Positions 6,619-14,868 of a DNA stretch of 17,472 nt are shown one piece after another. The notes below the pieces were generated by a model that was not told the origin of the DNA, made no database searches, and saw only the letters and a program-made list of their open reading frames with translations. Position 1 is the stretch's first letter. Each line of letters begins with the position of its first letter. This DNA is from Chloroflexota bacterium (GTDB taxonomy: Bacteria; Chloroflexota; Anaerolineae; Anaerolineales; Villigracilaceae), in NCBI GenBank assembly GCA_021812905.1, contig JAKAMM010000009.1:1-17472 (forward strand). The letters run 5' to 3'. The position numbers and the translations under genes are program-made.

Positions 6619-7467
6619 ATGATTCCTTCCCCGCGTGTCCTCCTAAGTATAGATTATGAACCCTGGTTTGCCCTCACTCGTCGTTACGATAAACTGACCG
6701 ATCACAATCAACGCCGTGATCTGGATGGGGGCTTTACTTTGTCCGCAATCGATCCTATTCTTGAGCAGCTTGGCGATTCAAAGATCAGTTTTTATATAGT
6801 CGGCGAAGTCGCTGAATGGTATCCCGAAATTCCACAGAAAATTGTTGCGGCGGGCCATGAACTGGGGCTGCATTGCCAGTTCCATCGCCGGTTGCACGAT
6901 ATCAACGAGCTTAAGGCGGATATCCAAAGTTCATTGTCGTGGCGTAAAAAATTCCATGTGCGCGGCTATCGTACGCCGATGATCAGCATCAACGAAGCTG
7001 CTTATCCGCTTCTTCAAGAGGCTGGATTTGTTTATAGCTCATCCATTTACGCCCCTGCCGGAACAGTCCTTCAAAAAGATAAACTTTGGGAGTTCCCGGT
7101 CAGTACGCTCAAATTGTTTGGGCCGAAGAAAGAGTATCGCGCCCCGCGCGACTACTCGCTGCGCCTGCTTGCCAGCGGTGAGTTTCCGTATGGCTCCAGC
7201 TTTAGTGTTGGGATGATGGATGGGGCGATCCTGAAGATACTCGAATGGGAATTGAAAGCCGGACGGAGTCCGGTCATGTTTTTGCATCCGTATGAATTGG
7301 TCTCACCGTCCAATTGGCCTGGCCGCATCCTGCCGGACCTGATGCGGCATCCGTTATTGTGGCCTTTCACCTGGAACAAAGCCGGGTTTTTAGCTGCCTT
7401 GCTCCGCAACTTTCCCGTCTCGCCCCTCGCCACTTATTACGATGAGATGTTTGCTTCAAAGCCATGA
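6619..7467 (+). CDS. Polysaccharide deacetylase family protein (NodB/CE4-like)
   Basis: A 282-aa NodB-fold deacetylase resembling those in exopolysaccharide/XrtA-type clusters and PuuE-like proteins. The N-terminal strand LLSIDYEPWF carries the first acidic residue (D12). The metal-binding HxxxH is H85-C-Q-F-H89 in GHELGLHCQFHRRL. RGYRTPMISIN (115-125) is the equivalent of the FRAPSFSI motif. There is no signal peptide, so it is probably cytoplasmic or membrane-associated. It would remove acetyl groups from an N-acetylated sugar, perhaps lipid-linked (inference). The start lacks a ribosome binding site but follows a TATAAT closely. It overlaps the next gene by four bases (ATGA), so the two are translationally coupled. 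No relation to purines is apparent. Confidence 0.85.
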   Translation: MIPSPRVLLSIDYEPWFALTRRYDKLTDHNQRRDLDGGFTLSAIDPILEQLGDSKISFYIVGEVAEWYPEIPQKIVAAGHELGLHCQFHRRLHDINELKADIQSSLSWRKKFHVRGYRTPMISINEAAYPLLQEAGFVYSSSIYAPAGTVLQKDKLWEFPVSTLKLFGPKKEYRAPRDYSLRLLASGEFPYGSSFSVGMMDGAILKILEWELKAGRSPVMFLHPYELVSPSNWPGRILPDLMRHPLLWPFTWNKAGFLAALLRNFPVSPLATYYDEMFASKP

Positions 7468-8510
7468 CGATGAAACCCGAAGTGACCATTCTTCCATCCG
7501 GTGAATCACTTGTTCTGCCCGATTCTCTTGCTTCGTCCGCTGGATTTATCGGGTTGGATTCATGGATGAAGTTCGTTGAGAAAGTTTATGGTTTTCCAAT
7601 TTATCGTCTCGTCGCTCGAATGGATGGCCCAGTCTCCGGCCTGCTGGCTTTGCTGCGCGTCAAGCATCCCATCTTCGGAGATTATTTGGCGACTGCGCCC
7701 TTCGGCTCTTATGGCGGATTCGCTTTTTCGTCTATAGAGTCGCGCGATGCGTTGGTGGATCAGGCTCGGACCCTGGCGAAGGAATTGGGTGTGGAATATG
7801 TCAACGTACGGTTTGATGCTGGAGAAATGAATCCGCCCGACGGTTGGATTCAACATCCAGCCTATGCCACCTATCGCGCCGACCTGTCATCCGATCCCGA
7901 TGCTTTGCTTTCATCCTACAGTTCCGATCATCGCAACCACATCCGCAAATCTTTGAAGAAGGGATTTACAATTAAGTTCGGCCATCTTGATTTACTTGAC
8001 GACGCGTACGAGGCGTTGGCGCGCAGTATGCACGAGCTTGGATCGCCGTATCACGCCAAGAATTATTTACGCACGATGGCCGAGTCTTTGGGCGGGATGC
8101 TTGAGTTTGCTGTGATCTACGGGCCGCGTGGAGAGTTGGCAGGCGCAGGGGTGTTTATCTTGCAAGGCAAGGTTGCTGCAAATCTTCATGCGAATATTCT
8201 TCATCAATTTCGCTCAGACTATGCCGGAGAGTTTCTGTATTGGTCAGTCATCGCGCATTATTGCCAAAAGGGATTTCAGGTCTTTGATATGGGCCGAAGT
8301 TTGATCGGTTCGGGCAATGAAGTGTTCAAATTAAAATGGAAGCCGAGAAAACAATTGCTCGCATACTGGTACTCTTTGCGCGAAGGCATGAGCGTGCCGG
8401 AGTTGAATCAAAAGAATCCTAAATTCCAAATCGCTATTTGGACGTGGAAGCATTTGCCGGCGTTTGTTGTTCGTCCGCTTGGTCCGTTTTTAATTAAGGG
8501 CCTGGCTTGA
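7464..8510 (+). CDS. FemAB/GNAT-type acyl- or aminoacyltransferase
   Basis: A 348-aa protein with the double-GNAT architecture of FemAB-like proteins found in exopolysaccharide (XrtA/PEP-CTERM) gene sets. The first half contains SGLLALLRVKHPIFGDYLATAPFGSYGGF. The second half contains SSYSSDHRNHIRKSLKKGFTIKFG, a helix rich in basic residues typical of these enzymes, and the C-terminal signature VFDMGRSLIGSGNEVFKLKWKP (here the FDFGRS..GSG..FK.KW pattern). Such enzymes transfer amino acids or acyl groups onto a cell-wall or polysaccharide precursor; the substrate here is unknown. It begins inside the stop of the deacetylase gene (ATGA overlap) and is followed 19 bases later by the membrane protein, so the three genes form one operon. 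Confidence 0.82.
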   Translation: MTMKPEVTILPSGESLVLPDSLASSAGFIGLDSWMKFVEKVYGFPIYRLVARMDGPVSGLLALLRVKHPIFGDYLATAPFGSYGGFAFSSIESRDALVDQARTLAKELGVEYVNVRFDAGEMNPPDGWIQHPAYATYRADLSSDPDALLSSYSSDHRNHIRKSLKKGFTIKFGHLDLLDDAYEALARSMHELGSPYHAKNYLRTMAESLGGMLEFAVIYGPRGELAGAGVFILQGKVAANLHANILHQFRSDYAGEFLYWSVIAHYCQKGFQVFDMGRSLIGSGNEVFKLKWKPRKQLLAYWYSLREGMSVPELNQKNPKFQIAIWTWKHLPAFVVRPLGPFLIKGLA

Positions 8511-8529
8511 TTTTTAAGAAGGAAATGTT

Positions 8530-10596
8530 ATGCTGTTTGGCCTGCGAATAAAAAACATGTTAAAGAAATTTGCTGCGCTGGAAATTCCGCTGCGTGTGAT
8601 TCCGTTCGCATTGTTCATCATGACTTTTCTGGCGTATGGCTTGTTGTTCCGGCAGCTTGGCTTCTATTGGGACGATCTGGGGATAACCTGGATCCGCTAT
8701 CATTTTGACGCGCATGCGTTGCAGCTTTATTTTGCCAGCAGTCGCCCGCTGTGGGGATTGCTTTATCAATTTACCGGGAACTTCCTGCCGGATGTCCCGG
8801 CTTACTGGCAGCTCTTCGCGATCTTCTGGCGTTGGGTGACGGCCCTTTTATGTTGGGCAATCTTTCGAGAACTTTGGCCGGATCGCCGCCGACTGGCCTT
8901 GACCATCAGCCTTTTCTTCCTGCTTTATCCTGGATTCAATTTGCAGTGGGTATCTTACGTTTACAGCCATTTCTTTATTGTTCTTTCTTTCTTCCTGTTT
9001 TCATACCTGTTGATGTTCTGGTCGTTCCGCCGGCCCAAACAGTTTTGGTTGTTGACCGTTTTGGCAATACTGTGCTCTGCATTCAACCTTTGGATGATGG
9101 AATATTTCTTCTTCCTTGAGTTGATGCGGCCATTCATCATTTTTATTTTTGTTCAACAAGATTCATCCCATGAAAAACAGCCCGGCGCAAAATATCTGGC
9201 CTCCCAAACTTTTACGAAGTGGCTGCCTTATCTCCTCACCTGGCTGGCAGATGTTTTTTATCGTATGTTTGTGTTTTCCAATCAAGATTACAAAAGCATT
9301 CTGCTGACGGATTTACTCACCAAACCTATTACGACGATTCTCGATTTGATCAGATCGATCTTTTCGGACCTTTGGCTGGTCAGCGCAAAAGCCTGGGCGC
9401 TGGTCTTTCATTTTCCCGTCCCATCCATCGATGGCCCTTTGACCACTTTGTTTTACGCGTTCGTGGTTGTCAGCACTGCATTGCTGACTGTGGTTTTGCT
9501 TTGGTGCACGCGTGAAAAAGTACCACAAAAATATTCCTTTGCCTGGTGGCCGATCGGGTTGGGTCTCGTCACGATGCTTGTAGCGGGCATTCCGTATTGG
9601 CTGGCAAAATTTGATGTGACGCTTGGTTTCCCCGCCGACCGTTTTACGATCTCATTCATGTTGGGCGTTGGGATTTTTTTGGCGGGCCTGCTCGAATTTT
9701 TCCCTGCACGCGTTCGGCTTATATTAGTTGTTGCACTCGTCGCATTGGCGGCGGGACGCCAGGCCTTGTGGGCGGATTCTTTTCGACGCGATTGGACTTC
9801 ACAAAAAACGTTATTCTGGCAAATGATCTGGCGCGCGCCGGGATTGGCGCCGAATACAACCATCCTGATGAATGAAGGGCCGTTTAATTATTATGCGGAT
9901 AATTCTTTGGGCGCGGCCCTGAATTGGATTTATGCTCCTGATAATAGTTCAGCGCAAATCCCTTATGTTTTATTCTATCCAACATCACGGATGCAACCCG
10001 GCGGTTCATTGCCCGGACTTCAAGCGGGGCTGCCGATCAATTATGATTATGCCATCGGAAAATTTTCCGGCAACACATCACAAGTCGTTGCGTTTTATTT
10101 CCAGCCTCCGGGATGTTTGCGTTTACTCGATCCTGAAATCGATTCCCAAAATCATTTCATCACTGATGGAAGCTTGATGCGTGACGCCGCGCAGTTATCC
10201 TCGTCAGCGTGGATAAAGGCCGATCCAACGGCGCACATGCCCGAAGTCTACGGCCCCGAACCGGCGCATGGTTGGTGTTATTATTTTGAACGGGCCGACC
10301 TTGCGCGTCAGATGGGCGATTGGAGCAGCGTCGTCAAGTTGGGCGACCAGGCTTTTAAGGTGAATGATTATCCCAATGATCCCATCGAGCGGTTTGTTTT
10401 TGTTGAAGGTTATGCTCATGCTGGCAATTGGGAACGCGCCAAGGAACTTGCGATTGAATCACATAAGGTTTCGCCAAATTATGTTGGCCCACTTTTATGC
10501 AAGTTGTTGAATCGATTGGATCGTGAAGTACCGGCCAGCAAAGACAAGCAAACTAGTCTAAACGAATTACGCACAAAATTTTCCTGTTTGCCGTAA
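8530..10596 (+). CDS. Large polytopic membrane protein, possible GT-C glycosyltransferase with a C-terminal soluble tail
   Basis: A 688-aa protein preceded by AAGAAGGAA before the ATG at 8530. About ten or more hydrophobic segments fill residues ~22-405, e.g. IPFALFIMTFLAYGLLF, the pair around LALTISLFFLLYPGFNLQW, and FWLLTVLAILCSAFNLWMMEYFFFLELM. YWDDLGITW (residues ~46-54) lies in the first extracytoplasmic loop, where GT-C glycosyltransferases carry catalytic acidic residues. Residues ~410-688 are soluble. The last ~100 residues (ARQMGDWSSVVKLGDQAFKV, FVEGYAHAGNWERAKELAIESHKVSPN) look like two TPR helix pairs. With a deacetylase and FemAB-like transferase upstream, a role in assembling a surface glycan is the best guess. 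The glycosyltransferase assignment is by topology and one motif only. Confidence 0.7.
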   Translation: MLFGLRIKNMLKKFAALEIPLRVIPFALFIMTFLAYGLLFRQLGFYWDDLGITWIRYHFDAHALQLYFASSRPLWGLLYQFTGNFLPDVPAYWQLFAIFWRWVTALLCWAIFRELWPDRRRLALTISLFFLLYPGFNLQWVSYVYSHFFIVLSFFLFSYLLMFWSFRRPKQFWLLTVLAILCSAFNLWMMEYFFFLELMRPFIIFIFVQQDSSHEKQPGAKYLASQTFTKWLPYLLTWLADVFYRMFVFSNQDYKSILLTDLLTKPITTILDLIRSIFSDLWLVSAKAWALVFHFPVPSIDGPLTTLFYAFVVVSTALLTVVLLWCTREKVPQKYSFAWWPIGLGLVTMLVAGIPYWLAKFDVTLGFPADRFTISFMLGVGIFLAGLLEFFPARVRLILVVALVALAAGRQALWADSFRRDWTSQKTLFWQMIWRAPGLAPNTTILMNEGPFNYYADNSLGAALNWIYAPDNSSAQIPYVLFYPTSRMQPGGSLPGLQAGLPINYDYAIGKFSGNTSQVVAFYFQPPGCLRLLDPEIDSQNHFITDGSLMRDAAQLSSSAWIKADPTAHMPEVYGPEPAHGWCYYFERADLARQMGDWSSVVKLGDQAFKVNDYPNDPIERFVFVEGYAHAGNWERAKELAIESHKVSPNYVGPLLCKLLNRLDREVPASKDKQTSLNELRTKFSCLP

Positions 10597-10615
10597 AATA
10601 GAGATGCAATATTCT
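10588..10615 (+). promoter_or_regulatory. Possible sigma-70-type promoter for the BMP transporter operon
   Basis: TTGCCG (10588-10593) and TATTCT (10610-10615) are separated by 16 bases, each matching four of six consensus positions. They straddle the stop of the membrane-protein gene. A transcript from here would have a ~115-nt leader before the lipoprotein ATG. The match is modest. Confidence 0.28.
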
Positions 10616-10639
10616 TCACGAAATAAAAGCTTCTTGGTA

Positions 10640-10713
10640 GAATTGTCCAGACAAGTTGAAAGGAGGCGGTCGGTTCGAGGTAACAAAAGAATGCCTGCTC
10701 GATCTTGTAATTC
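10640..10713 (+). promoter_or_regulatory. Potential structured leader of the BMP lipoprotein gene
   Basis: In the 140-bp gap before the lipoprotein gene, GAATT (10640-10644) plus ACAAG (10651-10655) can pair with CTTGTAATTC (10704-10713), with a 6-nt bulge. TCGAG and CTCGA can pair inside. The enclosed region contains AAAGGAGG that has no suitable start codon after it. I could not match this to a known riboswitch class, and chance pairing is possible. Confidence 0.25.
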
Positions 10714-10736
10714 AAATTCCAAAAGGAGAAGAAGAA

Positions 10737-12056
10737 ATGCGTAAGACAATTCTGCACGTCGCCTTATTGGTCGGCGCCCTTGCGATGATTTTATCTGCAT
10801 GCGGCCCGGCACCGACGGCTGCTCCCGTTGCCACGGAGGCTCCTGTCGCCACTCAAGCTCCAGCTACACAAGCTCCGGCCGTAACTGAAGCTCCCACTGC
10901 TGCACCAACCAGCGCTGGTTTCCAAATCCCCGATATTGCATCCGGAAAATTTAATGTGGCCGTAGTCCTCGTCGGTTTCCATGCTGACGGCGGTTGGTCA
11001 CAGGCTCATACTGAAGGCGCTCAGTGGCTTTCGACTCAAGACCCGACAATTGCCGTTCAGTATGTTGAGCTGGTCAATCCCGGTCCGGATGCCGAAACTG
11101 TGATGCGCTCGTTGGCCCGTAAAGGTTTTGACCTGATCATTGGCACTACCTTTGAATATGGCCCGACCATGGATACGTTATCCCAGGAGTTCCCCAAGAC
11201 CTACTGGCTGCATGTCTCTGGCTATCGCAGTAATGGCACGAACTATGGCAACTTGTTTGGCTCGATGGAAGATATGAAGTATTTGGCGGGCATGATTGCT
11301 GGTGCGCGCGCCAAGGCAGATGGTAATACCAAGCTCGGATATGTTGCGCCCTGGCCGCTTCCTGAGGTCATTCGACTCGGCAATGCTTTCATGCTGGGAG
11401 TTAAACAAACCTGCGCAGCGTGTACGATGGAAGTCCGCTGGATCAACACCTGGTATGATCCCGATAAAGAGAAGCAGGCCGCCCAATCCCTGCTTGACGC
11501 GGGCGTTGATATTGTGCTGATCGGTTCTGACACTCCCGGACCGCTGGTGGCCGCCGCCAATGCTGGCAAATGGGCTTTCACATACGACTATATCAACTCC
11601 TGCCAACCCGCTTCTGCCAAGTGTTTAGGCACACCATACTGGAACTGGGGCCCGGCCTATCTCGATATCATTAAGCAAATTCGCGCCGGAACTTGGAAAC
11701 CAGGCAACGATTATCGTGATGCCAGTTCCGGCATTGTCGGTTTGTACGGCTTCATGGCAGGACAGACTCCTCAGCCCGGCGTTCCGGCTGAAGTCATCCC
11801 GCTCGTTAAGGCCAAACTTGCCGACATGCTGGCGGGCAAGTTCACGCGCAAAGATGTATTTATGGGTCCGATCACCGATAACACCGGCAAAATCATCGTT
11901 CCGGCCGGTCAATCGCTCACCGACGAAGATTTGCAGGGCATCGATGCGGCTACCATTAAATCCGGCAACCTTACCGGTCGCACCGCATGCACGTTCTGCA
12001 TGAACTGGCTGGTGGATGGCATTCAGGGCGCCATTCCGGCCATGCCGGGTCCGTAA
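10737..12056 (+). CDS. BMP-family substrate-binding lipoprotein of an ABC importer
   Basis: A 439-aa secreted lipoprotein. A type II signal peptide ends in the lipobox LSAC with the lipidated Cys at residue 22. Residues ~23-60 are an Ala/Pro/Thr linker with repeated VATEAP/ATQAP units. From ~70 it is a BMP (basic membrane protein, PnrA-like) domain: FNVAVVLVGFHADGGWSQAHTEGAQ, the DLIIGTTFEYG strand, and VDIVLIGSDTPGPLVAAANAGKWAFTYDY. BMP proteins with this transporter type bind nucleosides or purine-like compounds. Six further cysteines occur as three close pairs (226/229, 289/296, 418/421), likely disulfides. I chose ATG 10737 because AAAAGGAGAAG lies just ahead and the signal peptide begins there; an upstream in-frame extension to a TTG at 10656 would spoil the signal sequence. 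A strong hairpin follows the stop. Confidence 0.92.
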   Translation: MRKTILHVALLVGALAMILSACGPAPTAAPVATEAPVATQAPATQAPAVTEAPTAAPTSAGFQIPDIASGKFNVAVVLVGFHADGGWSQAHTEGAQWLSTQDPTIAVQYVELVNPGPDAETVMRSLARKGFDLIIGTTFEYGPTMDTLSQEFPKTYWLHVSGYRSNGTNYGNLFGSMEDMKYLAGMIAGARAKADGNTKLGYVAPWPLPEVIRLGNAFMLGVKQTCAACTMEVRWINTWYDPDKEKQAAQSLLDAGVDIVLIGSDTPGPLVAAANAGKWAFTYDYINSCQPASAKCLGTPYWNWGPAYLDIIKQIRAGTWKPGNDYRDASSGIVGLYGFMAGQTPQPGVPAEVIPLVKAKLADMLAGKFTRKDVFMGPITDNTGKIIVPAGQSLTDEDLQGIDAATIKSGNLTGRTACTFCMNWLVDGIQGAIPAMPGP

Positions 12057-12075
12057 AGTCTGTTGTTGGTAATTT

Positions 12076-12106
12076 GTTGGTGCAGGAGTCAAACTCCTGC
12101 ACCAAC
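12076..12106 (+). terminator. Perfect 14-bp hairpin between binding-protein and ATPase genes
   Basis: GTTGGTGCAGGAGT (12076-12089) and ACTCCTGCACCAAC (12093-12106) pair perfectly around a 3-nt CAA loop, 19 bases past the lipoprotein stop. It is followed by TCTATTATTA rather than a clean U-run. Such a hairpin after a binding-protein gene usually stabilises that message and/or partly terminates, giving more binding protein than membrane components. The role here is inferred from position. Confidence 0.7.
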
Positions 12107-12139
12107 TCTATTATTACAGTGTCCATCGGGAGCGGCTTA

Positions 12140-13663
12140 ATGAGTGAACCCATAAATGCTTTTGAAATGCGAGGCATCGTCAAGCGCTTTCCTGGCGTCC
12201 TCGCGAACGATCATGTAAATTTTTCTTCGCGGGTGGGAGAGGTTCACGCGTTGTTGGGTGAAAACGGCGCGGGCAAAAGTACGTTGATGAATGTTCTAGG
12301 TGGTCTCTATATGCCGGAGGCCGGTGAGATTTACATTGGGGGACAAAAGGTTTCCTTTCATTCTCCTCAAGACGCCATTGCTCATGGGATCGGCATGGTG
12401 CATCAACATTTTATGTTGGTGCCGTCTCATTCAGTTGCCGAGAACATAGTACTTGGTTTGAATCGTCCACGTTTTTTTCTTAATTTATCACAGGTCGAAG
12501 AACAGGTGGCCGCCCTGGCCGAACAATATAACATGAATGTCAACCCGCGTGCCAGGATATGGGAATTGTCCGTCGGCGAACAACAGCGCGTCGAAGTTTT
12601 GAAGATGCTTTTCCGCGGCGCCAAAGTTTTGATCATGGATGAACCCACCGCGGTTTTGACTCCACAGGAAGTTGATTCGTTATTCCACACTTTGCGCGAT
12701 ATGACTCGGCAGGGACACACCATTGTTTTTATTTCACATAAACTGGATGAAGTGGTTGCCATCGCAGACCGCGTGACGGTTTTGCGGCGCGGCAAAGTAA
12801 CCGCGGCGGGCGAATCCGCCAAGGGCGTCACAAAAGCCCAGCTTGCCAAGTTAATGGTCGGGCGCGAAGTTTTATTCCGCGTTATCAAGAAGAAGGCACA
12901 ACCTGGTGACGTTGTCCTTTCAGCCAATGGACTGACCGCAAATAATGATCGTGGTCTTCCGGCCCTTCGTAATGTGTCTTTTCAACTGCGCGCCGGGGAA
13001 ATATTTGGAATTGCCGGGGTGGCCGGTAATGGTCAGCGCGAGTTGGCGGAGGTTCTCACCGGCCTGCGACGCATGACTAGCGGCACTGCAAAATTTGGCA
13101 ACGATCTATTGGACCCTTCAACCAAGTGGCAAGAGATCGGTCAACGGCTGGCGCATATTCCCGAAGACCGCGCCGCGTTTGGAAGCGTCCCAAGTTTGAG
13201 CGTGGCTGAGAATTTGATTCTTAAGTCCTTTAATCGCGAGCCTATTTCTTCTGGATGGGCGATCAATTCAAATGCAGTGCATGAAAATGCCGTCCGCCTG
13301 GTGGATGAATATCAGGTCGCGACACCGACAGTCGAAACCGCGGTGCGGATGTTATCGGGCGGCAATTTGCAAAAAATAATTTTGGCGCGCGAAACGTCCG
13401 GGCATCCGGGGCTGATGATTGCGGTGCACCCGGCCCGAGGTCTGGATGTGGGCGCGATGGAATCGGTCCATAAAATCCTGATTGAACAACGCGATGCGGG
13501 CGCCGCCATCCTTTTGATCTCCGAGGATTTGGATGAATTACTTTCATTAAGTGATCGTCTGGCTGTCATGTATGAGGGGCAGATTATCGGCGAAATGCCC
13601 ACTGACGGTGCGGATATTCAAACAATCGGGCTCATGATGGCCGGCACAAAGGTGGAAAAATGA
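12140..13663 (+). CDS. ABC transporter ATP-binding protein, double ATPase of the BMP/nucleoside type
   Basis: A 507-aa protein with two fused ABC domains, as in sugar and nucleoside importers (RbsA, YufO/NupO-like). Domain 1: Walker A GENGAGKST (40-48), Q-loop in MVHQHF, signature LSVGEQQRVE (143-152), Walker B VLIMDEPTA (163-171), H-loop FISHKLDE (H200). Domain 2: degenerate Walker A GVAGNGQRE, signature LSGGNLQK, and LMIAVHPARGLDVGA in place of a canonical Walker B, the usual asymmetry of this family. The start at 12140 follows a weak GGGAGCGG site; the upstream in-frame extension to 11987 overlaps the lipoprotein gene and hairpin and is not credible. The stop overlaps the first permease by four bases (ATGA). 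It powers uptake of the substrate bound by the neighbouring BMP lipoprotein. Confidence 0.93.
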   Translation: MSEPINAFEMRGIVKRFPGVLANDHVNFSSRVGEVHALLGENGAGKSTLMNVLGGLYMPEAGEIYIGGQKVSFHSPQDAIAHGIGMVHQHFMLVPSHSVAENIVLGLNRPRFFLNLSQVEEQVAALAEQYNMNVNPRARIWELSVGEQQRVEVLKMLFRGAKVLIMDEPTAVLTPQEVDSLFHTLRDMTRQGHTIVFISHKLDEVVAIADRVTVLRRGKVTAAGESAKGVTKAQLAKLMVGREVLFRVIKKKAQPGDVVLSANGLTANNDRGLPALRNVSFQLRAGEIFGIAGVAGNGQRELAEVLTGLRRMTSGTAKFGNDLLDPSTKWQEIGQRLAHIPEDRAAFGSVPSLSVAENLILKSFNREPISSGWAINSNAVHENAVRLVDEYQVATPTVETAVRMLSGGNLQKIILARETSGHPGLMIAVHPARGLDVGAMESVHKILIEQRDAGAAILLISEDLDELLSLSDRLAVMYEGQIIGEMPTDGADIQTIGLMMAGTKVEK

Positions 13664-14868
13664 ATCTGCCATGGAAATCCTATCGCTTAAGAATCGAAAC
13701 CCGCGCGGATAACCCCGGCTGGATGGGAATCGTATCATCCATTTTGGGTGTAGTGCTGGCATTGGTTGTAGGTGGCTTTGTCTTGCGAGCGGCAGGTGCC
13801 ACAGATCCTATTGGAACCTATCGCGAAATATTCAAGGAAGGCTTTGGCACATTGCAAGATTGGCAGGCGGGAATCCACGCCTTGTTGACCAACACCGATT
13901 GTCCAAAAGGATCGCTGTGCTTCGGTCCAATCTCCGACACGTTGGTTAAAGCCTCGCCCATTCTTTTAACCGGTCTGGCTTGTATCCTTGCCTTTCGGAT
14001 GAAGCTTTGGAACATCGGCGCAGACGGACAGATGTTCATGGGTGCCTGGGCTGCCACCGGTGTTGCAATATTTCTTTTGCCAAAGAATACCGATCGCACT
14101 GTGATGTTGGCGACGATGGCGCTGGCTGGTTTGATTGCAGGTTTTATCTATGGAGCCATTCCTGGTTTGCTCAAGGCCTGGCTCAACATCAATGAGATCA
14201 TCATTACTTTGATGTTGAACTATGTGGCCTACAAATGGCTTGAATATTTTATAGTGGTCGGACCGTGGAGTTTGGGAGACTTCGAGTCGACCGGTCGCTT
14301 CGCTACTTCCGCCACCTGGCCGCGCTTGACCGAATACTCGAAAAGCATTCCAATTCTGGCGGGATTAACCGCCCATCCCGGAATCTTCCTCGGGATCATC
14401 GCCGCAAGTATGCTAGCATGGATTATTTACCGCAGTCGCTGGGGATATGAGATCCGCGTGATAGGTGATAACCCAAAAGCGGCTCGTTATGCCGGCATCA
14501 ATCTAGCGCGCAATATTTTTTTGGTGATGGGGATTTCCGGCGCGCTGGCCGGTTTGGCCGGGATGAATGAAGTCGCGGCCTTGCGCGAACTCACTGGACG
14601 TTTTCAGCGCGGATACGGTTTCACGGGCGTGATCGTGGCCTGGCTGGCACGACTTAATCCTCTGGCCGCGATTTTCGTTGCCATTCTTTTTGGCGGACTG
14701 TTGGTGGGTACTCAGTTGATCCAGCCTCAGGGTATTGCTTCCATGTTGCAGGGTGTAATCCTGTTTGTAGTAGTCGGCACTGAATTACTCTTTCGCTATC
14801 GCTTTCGGCTGGAGAAGATAACCTCCAGCGTAGTCACATCTGCTTCGGAGCCTTCCAATGTCAACTAA
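13660..14868 (+). CDS. ABC transporter permease 1 (BPD_transp_2 family)
   Basis: A 402-aa inner-membrane permease with a short cytoplasmic N-terminus, a first membrane segment (VSSILGVVLALVVGGFVLRAAG), a long extracytoplasmic loop, then about eight more hydrophobic segments. Family stretches are SPILLTGLACILAFRMKLWNIGADGQMFMGAWAA, WLNINEIIITLMLNYVA, and EIRVIGDNPKAARYAGI (the coupling region contacting the ATPase). GAMGISGALAGLAG-like glycine-rich packing is present near 288-300. It corresponds to YufP/NupP-type permeases of nucleoside or purine importers. Cysteines at N42-loop level (TDCPKGSLCFG) may form a disulfide. It starts within the ATPase stop codon (ATGA) and overlaps permease 2 by 11 bases. 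Confidence 0.9.
   Translation: MNLPWKSYRLRIETRADNPGWMGIVSSILGVVLALVVGGFVLRAAGATDPIGTYREIFKEGFGTLQDWQAGIHALLTNTDCPKGSLCFGPISDTLVKASPILLTGLACILAFRMKLWNIGADGQMFMGAWAATGVAIFLLPKNTDRTVMLATMALAGLIAGFIYGAIPGLLKAWLNINEIIITLMLNYVAYKWLEYFIVVGPWSLGDFESTGRFATSATWPRLTEYSKSIPILAGLTAHPGIFLGIIAASMLAWIIYRSRWGYEIRVIGDNPKAARYAGINLARNIFLVMGISGALAGLAGMNEVAALRELTGRFQRGYGFTGVIVAWLARLNPLAAIFVAILFGGLLVGTQLIQPQGIASMLQGVILFVVVGTELLFRYRFRLEKITSSVVTSASEPSNVN

Noticed and set aside
12140..13663. Possible selection of an earlier start at 11987 for the ATPase
   Set aside because: The extension is the out-of-frame lipoprotein 3' end plus the intergenic hairpin; the ABC domain begins normally from 12140.
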